Assembly (NCBI GenBank): GCA_903832075.1 | Contig: CAILAF010000478.1 | Span: 1 to 5,708 of the forward strand | Source: an uncultured Chitinophagaceae bacterium | GTDB lineage: Bacteria > Bacteroidota > Bacteroidia > Chitinophagales > Chitinophagaceae | DNA length: 5,708 nucleotides | Reading direction: 5' to 3' | In this document: positions 1 to 5,708 of the stretch, piece by piece | Position numbering within the stretch: the first letter of the stretch is position 1 | How the letters are laid out: every line of letters starts with the position of its first letter | Made by a program: the position numbers and the translations under genes | Notes under the pieces: model-generated | Told to the model about the DNA's origin: nothing | Databases searched by the model: none | What the model saw: the letters and a program-made list of their open reading frames with translations, nothing else

Positions 1-1268
1 AAGAATGGGATGATCATGATAGAAGTAAAAAAACTTTGGCAAGAGATTTAGCAAAAGATTATTTAGAAAGCTGTGCGCCTAATGCAATATTGTTTTCATT
101 CGGAGATAACGATACTTATCCATTATGGTATGCACAAGAAGTTGAAGGCATTAGAAAAGATGTTCGTGTAATCAATTATAGTTTATTGGGAATTGATTGG
201 TACATTAATCAATTGCGTTATAAAATAAATGAAAGTGATCCTATTGATGTTATTTGGTCTGAAGAACAAATTGAAGGTGAAAAAAGAAATTATGTAGTGT
301 ATAGTCCAAAACCAAACATTCCTGAAAATCGTTATTACGATTTATATGACTTGATGAAAAATTATGTTGGAAGTGATGATGCTGATAAATTGGATAATTC
401 AAGAGGACAAGCATTGAATTCGTTCCCGGTTCGTAAAGTTTCAGTTCCTGTTGATAAAAATTTAGTATTGAAAAATGGAACGGTAAATGCAACTGATAGT
501 GTTGTAAGTGAATTGCGGTTTGAGATTCCAAAATATGGGTTGCAGAAAAATGATTTGGCTTTATTAAATATTATTGCAGCAAATCATTGGCAACGTCCAA
601 TTTATTTTACAACACCTTTAAGTGGACAAGAAGGGATAGGTATTGAAAAATATTATCGTAAAGATGGATTGAGTTATCGTTTAATTCCGGTTGAAGGTGA
701 TATTATGAATGGAGATTGGATGTTTGATAAAGTGATGCACAAATTTGGTTTCGGTAATGCCGAAGTAAAAGGTGTTTATTATGATGAAGAAAATCGCAGA
801 CATTTATTATCTATTCGAAGTGCTTATGGTGAATTGGCAAGTTATTTAGCCGATAAAGGAAAGAAAGATTCAGCACGTCAGGTTTTAGAAAAAGCAGATA
901 AGATGATGTTACAAGAAAATTTTCCTTACGGAATGACAAGCCGCTCTCAGCCAAGCCACAACAGGGTTTCATTAATGTTCTTAGATGCATGTTATCGTGC
1001 AGGCGATAAAGAATTAGCAGCAAAAGTTTCATCATCCATTAAAAAAGATTTGCAACAACAAATTCGTTATTACAATTCATTAAGAATAGATGATAAGAAC
1101 AATCCTGAGAACAAAGGATGGCGCTATGATAATCTAAGGCAAGATTTGCAAATGGCAGAAAGTTATTTAAAAGGAATGGATCAAATGGAGCAAGCATATA
1201 ATCCAAAACCTATTACTCCCGAAATTGGAAAAGTATTAGGTAAAGATTCAGTCAAAAAAAATAAATAA
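1..1268 (+). CDS. DUF2723 / TMEM260-like protein, C-terminal part (5' truncated by window edge)
   Basis: This is the C-terminal 421 residues of a large DUF2723 (PF11028) family protein. The frame is open from base 3 to the TAA at 1266-1268. Codons before the TTG at 36 read EWDDHDRSKKT, the conserved run that precedes 'ARDLAKDYLESCAPNAIL' in this family, so the gene starts outside the window. Visible family marks, in fragment numbering, are the GDNDTYPLWYAQE block (about 34-46), the DVRVINYSLLG strand that follows, and HWQRPIYFTTP (195-205). Residues 272-302 and about 320-345 form TPR-like helix pairs (ELASYLADKGKKDSARQVL). The tail is lysine-rich. No membrane segment is present here. In the family the N-terminal half is a multi-pass GT-C-like membrane domain, and human TMEM260 is a protein O-mannosyltransferase. 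A role in envelope protein glycosylation is therefore inferred; the substrate is unknown. A hairpin terminator follows directly. Confidence 0.88.
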   Translation, partial: EWDDHDRSKKTLARDLAKDYLESCAPNAILFSFGDNDTYPLWYAQEVEGIRKDVRVINYSLLGIDWYINQLRYKINESDPIDVIWSEEQIEGEKRNYVVYSPKPNIPENRYYDLYDLMKNYVGSDDADKLDNSRGQALNSFPVRKVSVPVDKNLVLKNGTVNATDSVVSELRFEIPKYGLQKNDLALLNIIAANHWQRPIYFTTPLSGQEGIGIEKYYRKDGLSYRLIPVEGDIMNGDWMFDKVMHKFGFGNAEVKGVYYDEENRRHLLSIRSAYGELASYLADKGKKDSARQVLEKADKMMLQENFPYGMTSRSQPSHNRVSLMFLDACYRAGDKELAAKVSSSIKKDLQQQIRYYNSLRIDDKNNPENKGWRYDNLRQDLQMAESYLKGMDQMEQAYNPKPITPEIGKVLGKDSVKKNK

Positions 1269-1291
1269 GTTTTAATTGATTTCCTATATCG

Positions 1292-1323
1292 AAAATGTCT
1301 CGTTATTAACGAGACATTTTTTG
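1292..1323 (+). terminator. Intrinsic terminator after the DUF2723 gene
   Basis: A perfect 13-bp inverted repeat (arms 1292-1304 and 1308-1320, core ATGTCTCG/CGAGACAT) has a 3-nt loop. The right arm ends in a T-run covering 1317-1322. It begins 23 bp after the DUF2723 stop. The left arm starts with four A's, so it could act weakly in the other direction, but no gene converges on it. It separates the DUF2723 transcript from the VWA/AAA+ unit downstream. Confidence 0.85.
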
Positions 1324-1385
1324 TTGCAACTTTATTCATTAAAAATTAATTCATGAAATTCGGGCAAATAGTTTAATTCATAATT

Positions 1386-2483
1386 ATGTTAGGTCATCGT
1401 TTTATACAATTCAATCCAAATGAAAATGCAAAGAGCAAGTTTGAAGAATTGCTCGATATTTTCATGCAATTGCTCACTTATACAAATGGTGATGCAGCCG
1501 AAGCTTTGCGCTGGATGAATGAATTGGATAAACAATATCAATTAACAAATGATGAATATGGCATGGGTGATTTTATTGATGATTTAAAACAAAATAGTTA
1601 TCTGCAAGAAAATCCGGCAAATGGTGAAATAAAAATCACTTCCAAAAGCGAGCAATCTATTCGCAAAAGAAGTTTGGAAGAGATCTTCGGCAAAATAAAA
1701 AAATCAAAGCAAGGCAATCATCAAACATTTAAACCAGGTGGTGGAGATGAAATCAATCCAGAAACGCGCCCCTTTCAATTTGGTGATACCGTTGAACAAA
1801 TAGATTTTACAGAAAGTATTCGCAATGCACAAATCAATCATGGCATTGAAAGTTTTAATATGCATGAAGATGATTTACAAATTCGCGAAACAGATTTTAA
1901 AGCACAAACATCAACTGTATTGATGATTGATATTTCTCATTCCATGATTTTATATGGAGAAGACAGAATTACGCCGGCAAAAAAAGTTGCAATGGCTTTG
2001 AGTGAACTCATTACTACTAAATATCCAAAAGATACTTTGGATATTGTTGTGTTTGGTAATGATGCATGGACTGTTGAAATAAAAGATTTACCTTATTTGC
2101 AAGTGGGGCCTTATCATACCAACACTGTTGCCGGATTAGAATTAGCAATGGATTTATTGCGTAAAAGGAAAAACCCCAACAAACAAATTTTTATGATCAC
2201 CGATGGCAAACCAACTTGTTTAAAAATAAATGGTAAGTATTATAAGAATGCATTTGGTATTGATAGAAAAATTATGAACCGTTGTATTAATTTGGCAACG
2301 CAATGTAAAAAAAATAAGATACCTGTCACAACTTTTATGATTGCTTCTGACCCTTACCTGCAAAGGTTTGTACAAGAATTCACAGAAGCAAATAATGGTA
2401 AAGCATTCTTTGCATCATTGGATAAATTGGGTGCATTTATTTTTAAAGATTTTGAAAGTGGGAAAAGAAAAACAGTGTATTAA
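1386..2483 (+). CDS. Cytosolic VWA-domain protein with intact MIDAS, partner of a MoxR-like ATPase
   Basis: This 365-residue protein has a C-terminal von Willebrand factor A domain (about 175-355). The metal-ion-dependent adhesion site is complete: D182-I-S184-H-S186, a threonine in YHTNT (T245 or T247), and D273 in ITDG. It should therefore bind Mg2+ or a similar ion and a protein ligand. Residues 1-75 form a helical N-terminal region (ELLDIFMQLLTYTNGDAAEALRWMNEL in part), followed by a basic linker at 93-109 and a glycine-rich stretch near 117-120. There is no signal peptide or membrane helix, unlike the anchored BatA/BatB VWA proteins, so it should act in the cytosol. ATG 1386 is the first start after an in-frame stop at 1374-1376; no Shine-Dalgarno is seen, as is usual in Bacteroidota. 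The AAA+ ATPase gene follows after 27 bp, implying co-transcription and a joint function, as in ChlD/ChlI and other MoxR-VWA pairs. The specific substrate is unknown. Confidence 0.92.
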   Translation: MLGHRFIQFNPNENAKSKFEELLDIFMQLLTYTNGDAAEALRWMNELDKQYQLTNDEYGMGDFIDDLKQNSYLQENPANGEIKITSKSEQSIRKRSLEEIFGKIKKSKQGNHQTFKPGGGDEINPETRPFQFGDTVEQIDFTESIRNAQINHGIESFNMHEDDLQIRETDFKAQTSTVLMIDISHSMILYGEDRITPAKKVAMALSELITTKYPKDTLDIVVFGNDAWTVEIKDLPYLQVGPYHTNTVAGLELAMDLLRKRKNPNKQIFMITDGKPTCLKINGKYYKNAFGIDRKIMNRCINLATQCKKNKIPVTTFMIASDPYLQRFVQEFTEANNGKAFFASLDKLGAFIFKDFESGKRKTVY

Positions 2484-2510
2484 AGTAAGTAGTAGCAATA
2501 AAAAATAATT

Positions 2511-4052
2511 ATGAATATTCAAAAGATCAAAACATTAGGTGAATTAAAGAAAAGTGGATACAAACATTTATCTATTAAAGATGAGATAAGAAAAAATTTG
2601 ATTGATAAAATTCGTTCAAAGGAAAATCCTTTTAAGGGAATTATCGGTTATGATGATTCAGTAATACCGGATACTGAACGTGCTTTGTTATCTCGCCATA
2701 ATATTTTATTTCTTGGTTTACGCGGACAAGCGAAAACAAGAATGGCAAGACAAATGATTGAATTGTTGGATGAATATATTCCTGTTGTTGCAGGAACTGA
2801 AGTGAATGATGATCCCCTAAAACCATTAAGCAAATTTGCAAAAGATACTATTGCAGAATATGGTGATGACACACCGATTCAATGGTTGCATAGAACTGAA
2901 CGATATGGTGAAAAGCTTGCTACCCCTGATGTTAGCGTTGCTGATTTAATTGGTGATATTGATCCTATTAAAGCAGCAAATTTAAAATTAAGTTTTGCAG
3001 ATGAACGTGTTATTCATTACGGAATAATTCCGCGAAGCAACAGAAGTATTTTTGTTATTAATGAAATTCCTGATTTGCAAGCACGCATTCAAGTGGCGTT
3101 ATTTAATATTTTAGAAGAAGGTGATATTCAAATTCGTGGATTTAAATTAAGAATGCCATTGGATATTTTATTTGTGTTTACAGCAAATCCTGAAGATTAT
3201 ACCAATCGTGGAAGTATTGTTACTCCATTAAAAGATAGAATTCAAAGTCAGATATTAACGCATTATCCGAAAGATATTGAAACGGCATTGGCAATTACTG
3301 AACAGGAAGCTAATTTGTTAGAGGAACAAAAGAAAAAAGTAAATGTTAGTGATTTAATAAAAAGATTAATTGAACAAATTGCTTTTGAAGCACGTAATAA
3401 TGAATTGGTTGATAAAAAGAGCGGTGTGAGTGCAAGGCTTACTATTGCTGCATTTGAGAATGCAGTGAGCAGTGCAGAAAGACGAGCATTAATTCATAAT
3501 GAAAAACATACGCAAGTTTGGTTAAGTGATTTAATTGGTGTGATTCCATCTATTACCGGAAAAATTGAATTGGTATATGAAGGAGAACAAGAAGGCCCTT
3601 ATCAAGTGGCTGTGAATTTATTGGATAAATCTATTCGCACACAATTCATTCAATATTTTCCTAATCCCGAATTATCAAAAAAGAAACGCATTACAGGAAA
3701 GAAATCTGTTGATGAAAAAGAAACTGATAATCCTTATAAACAAATCACACGTTGGTTTGATGCAGGCAATCATGTTGATATGTTAGTAGACATGAAAGAT
3801 GATGAAAAGATTCAAACTTTATATAAAGTAGATGGTTTATACGGATTAGTTAAAAAATATTTTCATGCGGCGAATGATAAAGAGAATGCTTTATTGATGG
3901 AGTTTGTATTACATGGATTAGCTACTTATTCAATCATCAGTAAAAAAGTAATTGAAGGAAAAATAGAGTTTAAAGATTTGATGGGCAGTATGATGAATTT
4001 AGGTGCAATCAATTTTGATGAAGATGATTTGAATGAGAATGATTTTAAATAA
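2511..4052 (+). CDS. MoxR/Mg-chelatase ChlI-like AAA+ ATPase
   Basis: This 513-residue protein has an AAA+ core at about 40-330. The Walker A loop is G69-LRGQ-A74-K75-T76, with Ala where the P-loop usually has Gly. The Walker B is IFVIN184-E185, with Asn in place of the usual Asp but the catalytic Glu kept. Sensor 1 is N226 in TANPEDY, the arginine finger is probably R243 in TPLKDR, and the sensor 2 arginine is probably R309 in GVSARLT. The hairpin at 205-217 (DIQIRGFKLRMPL) is typical of the helix-2-insert clade holding ChlI and MoxR. I recall the GQAK and NE variants from this subfamily, so they need not mean loss of activity. Residues 350-513 are a helical C-terminal extension with an acidic tail (DEDDLNEND). 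ATG 2511 follows an in-frame stop at 2499-2501. It is the second gene of a unit with the VWA protein, which it probably drives. 'Magnesium chelatase' would be an over-specific name: no tetrapyrrole genes are nearby. Confidence 0.92.
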   Translation: MNIQKIKTLGELKKSGYKHLSIKDEIRKNLIDKIRSKENPFKGIIGYDDSVIPDTERALLSRHNILFLGLRGQAKTRMARQMIELLDEYIPVVAGTEVNDDPLKPLSKFAKDTIAEYGDDTPIQWLHRTERYGEKLATPDVSVADLIGDIDPIKAANLKLSFADERVIHYGIIPRSNRSIFVINEIPDLQARIQVALFNILEEGDIQIRGFKLRMPLDILFVFTANPEDYTNRGSIVTPLKDRIQSQILTHYPKDIETALAITEQEANLLEEQKKKVNVSDLIKRLIEQIAFEARNNELVDKKSGVSARLTIAAFENAVSSAERRALIHNEKHTQVWLSDLIGVIPSITGKIELVYEGEQEGPYQVAVNLLDKSIRTQFIQYFPNPELSKKKRITGKKSVDEKETDNPYKQITRWFDAGNHVDMLVDMKDDEKIQTLYKVDGLYGLVKKYFHAANDKENALLMEFVLHGLATYSIISKKVIEGKIEFKDLMGSMMNLGAINFDEDDLNENDFK

Positions 4053-5064
4053 TATTCACTTCTCTTTCTAATTCGATTCCAAATTTATTTTTCACTGATT
4101 GAATGATTTCTTCACTTAAATCATAAATTTCTTTTCCACTTGCATTTCCGTAATTCACTAAAACCAAAGGTTGCAAAGGATTACAGCCTGCATCACCTTT
4201 GCGATAACCTTTCCATCCACATTGTTCAATTAACCAAGCAGCAGCAATTTTATAATTGTATTGATCAGATGAATACGCAGGAACTTTTTTATATTCTTCA
4301 TTCAACACATGCAATTTGAATTTTGATATAACAGGATTCTTAAAAAAACTTCCTGCATTGCCTACAACTTTTGGATCAGGTAATTTACTTGAACGAATAT
4401 TCATAATTGCCTGAGAAATATTTTTTATTGATAATTTTTTTGTGCCTGTTCTTTCTAATTCCTGATTAATTGAGCCATAGTTGATATTAAACTTTGATTG
4501 CTTTCTTAATTGATAAGTAACATTTAAAATGACAAACTGATTTTTCCATTTGCTTTTAAAAATACTTTCACGATAATTAAACATGCAATCATCTATAAAA
4601 AATGTTTCGATGGTTTTGTCATTAATGTGGTAAGCTTCTAAAGAATAAAAAACATCTTTTATCTCTACACCATATGCACCAATATTCTGAATAGGCGTTG
4701 CGCCAACACTTCCGGGAATTAAACTTAAATTTTCAATACCTGAAAAATTATTTTGAATTGAATGCAACACAAACTCATGCCACACTTCACCTGCAGCGGC
4801 TTTTACATAATAAAAATCTTTGTCTTCATTTACTAATTGAATTCCTTTTAATTCATTCTTTAAAACAATGCCATCAAAATTTTTTGTGAATAAAATATTA
4901 CTGCCACCACCGAGAATGAGTCGGGATATGTTAGTCTGGAGTCTGTAGTCGGCAAGCAATTCGCTTAATTCATCAATCGTTGCAAAAGATGCAAAATATT
5001 TTGCTTTGGCATCAATGCCGAAAGTATTATATGGCTTTAATGAAAAATTTTCCTGAATTTGCAT
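4045..5064 (-). CDS. murB: UDP-N-acetylenolpyruvoylglucosamine reductase (MurB, type I)
   Basis: MurB is the cytosolic FAD enzyme that reduces UDP-GlcNAc-enolpyruvate to UDP-MurNAc with NADPH, the second committed step of peptidoglycan synthesis. The 339-residue product matches the type I (E. coli-like, about 342 aa) form. Marks are LKPYNTFGI at 9-17, the FAD-binding GGGSNILF (52-59), GSVGATPIQNIGAYG (118-132), NYRESIFK (163-170, R165 equivalent to E. coli Arg159), GNAGSFFKNP (235-244, S239 equivalent to the proton-donor Ser229), and the C-terminal LEREV with the likely catalytic Glu335. The frame stays open 61 codons further upstream, but that part is antisense to the divergent SDR gene and unlike MurB. 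The start is ATG at 5064-5062, giving the family N-terminus. No Shine-Dalgarno is seen. Its stop overlaps the end of the AAA+ gene. Residues 39-44 (DYRLQT) are encoded by a repeat-like tract. All key residues are present, so it should be functional. Confidence 0.96.
   Translation of the reverse strand: MQIQENFSLKPYNTFGIDAKAKYFASFATIDELSELLADYRLQTNISRLILGGGSNILFTKNFDGIVLKNELKGIQLVNEDKDFYYVKAAAGEVWHEFVLHSIQNNFSGIENLSLIPGSVGATPIQNIGAYGVEIKDVFYSLEAYHINDKTIETFFIDDCMFNYRESIFKSKWKNQFVILNVTYQLRKQSKFNINYGSINQELERTGTKKLSIKNISQAIMNIRSSKLPDPKVVGNAGSFFKNPVISKFKLHVLNEEYKKVPAYSSDQYNYKIAAAWLIEQCGWKGYRKGDAGCNPLQPLVLVNYGNASGKEIYDLSEEIIQSVKNKFGIELEREVNII
4933..4950. repeat. Short 7-nt-periodic tract inside murB, possible dispersed-repeat copy
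   Basis: On the + strand the unit AGTCTGK occurs twice and is followed by AGTC, that is 2.6 copies of a 7-nt period; on the murB strand it reads GACTACAGACTCCAGACT. It is GC-richer than the very AT-rich sequence around it and uses codons rare in this window (CTC, CAG, GAC, TAC). It encodes MurB residues 39-44 (DYRLQT), in a surface stretch between the first helix and the FAD-binding LILGGGSN strand, where length varies in the family. I recall similar GACTACAGACTCCAGACTAC-type repeats scattered in Bacteroidota genomes, but could not check this here. Confidence 0.4.
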
Positions 5065-5083
5065 ATTAGCAAAATAAAGAAAT

Positions 5084-5708
5084 ATGCAGCAACAAACAGC
5101 AGTTGTTATAGGCGCAAGTGGAATGATTGGAAATTTAGTTACACAATTCTTATTAGCGGATGAAACTTTCAGCAAAGTGAGGATATTGGTTAGAAAACCA
5201 ATTGAACTGCTACATCCTAAATTAGAAACAACCATTGTTGACTTCAATGATCAAAATGACTTTAAAAATATATTAGGTTTGGGAGATGTAATATTCAGTT
5301 GCATCGGCACCACACAAAAAAATGTTAATGGTGATAAAGCATTGTATCGAAAAATAGATTTTGATATTCCATTCAATGCTGCTGCATTTGGGAAAGCAGC
5401 AGGCTACTCAACTTTTTTAATGGTATCTTCTGTTGGTGCTAATGTCAAATCAAGTAATTTTTATTTACGATTAAAAGGAGAATTGGAGCAATCGGTCATG
5501 AATACAGGAGTATCTGCAATCTACATTTTTCAACCATCTATGTTATTAGGTGATAGAAAAGAAAATAGGTTAGGAGAAAAATTTTTTCAACACTTATCTA
5601 AGATCTTATCAAATATATTGATTGGTTCTTTAAGAAAATACAGAGCTATTGAAGGAAAAACTGTTGCTAAAGCAATGGTCAATGCCGCTAAAGAAAATAA
5701 AAAAGGAA
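5084..5708 (+). CDS. Atypical SDR NAD(P)-binding protein, HTATIP2/TIP30-like (3' truncated by window edge)
   Basis: The first 208 residues are visible and the frame is still open at the window end. The N-terminus is a Rossmann fold with the dinucleotide-binding G10-ASG-MIG16, followed by VRILVRKP (32-39), where the arginines suggest an NADP(H) preference (inference). Further marks are the FSCIGTT strand (71-77), VSSVGA (114-119), Y127-LRL-K131 in the position of the SDR YxxxK motif, FQPSMLLGDR (149-158), and LRKYRAIEGKTVAKAM (183-198). This order matches the HTATIP2/TIP30-like atypical SDR group, usually about 210-230 residues, so little is missing. Bacterial members have no firmly known substrate. 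ATG 5084 is certain as the first start, because an in-frame TAA lies at 5075-5077. The gene diverges from murB across only 19 bp, and no Shine-Dalgarno is present. Link to murB function: none evident. Confidence 0.88.
   Translation, partial: MQQQTAVVIGASGMIGNLVTQFLLADETFSKVRILVRKPIELLHPKLETTIVDFNDQNDFKNILGLGDVIFSCIGTTQKNVNGDKALYRKIDFDIPFNAAAFGKAAGYSTFLMVSSVGANVKSSNFYLRLKGELEQSVMNTGVSAIYIFQPSMLLGDRKENRLGEKFFQHLSKILSNILIGSLRKYRAIEGKTVAKAMVNAAKENKKG

Noticed and set aside
36..1268. TTG at 36 as the start of a 410-residue protein
   Set aside because: The frame is open to the window edge, and the codons before TTG encode family-conserved residues (EWDDHDRS). The gene is simply cut by the window.
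1324..1354. Possible promoter for the VWA gene: TTG at 1324-1326, then TAATTCAT at 1347-1354
   Set aside because: The spacing (20 bp) is right for a Bacteroidota promoter, but the -7 part matches TAnnTTTG poorly. A promoter must lie somewhere in 1324-1385; this one cannot be asserted.
1353..1376. Seven-codon mini-ORF (MKFGQIV) upstream of, and in the same frame as, the VWA gene
   Set aside because: A leader peptide or attenuator was considered. There is no hairpin or codon pattern supporting it, and so short an ORF is expected by chance.
1386..4052. Annotation of the pair as magnesium or cobalt chelatase (ChlI/ChlD, BchI/BchD)
   Set aside because: The fold and motifs are shared by the whole MoxR/ChlI clade. 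The VWA protein lacks ChlD's N-terminal AAA+ domain, and no chelatase H subunit or porphyrin gene is present.
4698..4889. 63-residue + strand open frame inside murB, and short - strand frames inside the DUF2723 and ATPase genes
   Set aside because: They lie wholly antisense to well-supported genes, have low-complexity or unrecognisable translations, and show no start context; they are shadows.
5065..5247. 61-residue N-terminal extension of MurB from an upstream start at 5247
   Set aside because: It is the antisense of the SDR gene's start, has no MurB similarity, and the family N-terminus begins at the ATG at 5064.

Overview
The window looks like an ordinary chromosomal stretch from an AT-rich member of the Bacteroidota. 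The class is probably Chitinophagia, Saprospiria or Sphingobacteriia, but this is inferred from remembered protein families, not from a search. Support comes from the DUF2723-type protein at the left edge, the VWA/AAA+ pair that resembles Chitinophagaceae proteins, the lack of Shine-Dalgarno sequences before starts (A/T-rich leaders instead), and very A/T-biased codon use.

Layout, left to right. (1) Bases 1-1268, + strand: the C-terminal 421 codons of a DUF2723/TMEM260-like protein whose 5' part lies outside the window, closed by a strong hairpin terminator at 1292-1323. (2) Bases 1386-4052, + strand: a compact two-gene unit, a cytosolic von Willebrand factor A (VWA) protein with an intact MIDAS followed 27 bp later by a MoxR/ChlI-like AAA+ ATPase. 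These very probably work together as an ATPase plus metal-dependent adaptor that remodels an unknown target. (3) Bases 4045-5064, - strand: murB, UDP-N-acetylenolpyruvoylglucosamine reductase of peptidoglycan precursor synthesis, overlapping the ATPase gene tail-to-tail by 8 bp. (4) Bases 5084-5708, + strand: the first 208 codons of an atypical SDR-type NAD(P)-binding protein of the HTATIP2/TIP30-like group, running off the right edge and divergent from murB across a 19-bp gap.

Only genes 2 and 3 form a clear operon. Gene packing is tight: the only non-coding stretch over 30 bp is the 117-bp gap at 1269-1385. No RNA gene, CRISPR array, insertion sequence or phage gene is visible. The two points most worth following are the stand-alone VWA/AAA+ pair of unknown substrate, and a short GC-richer 7-nt-periodic tract inside murB (4933-4950) that looks like one copy of a dispersed repeat absorbed into the reading frame. 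I do not see convincing evidence of a wholly new system.
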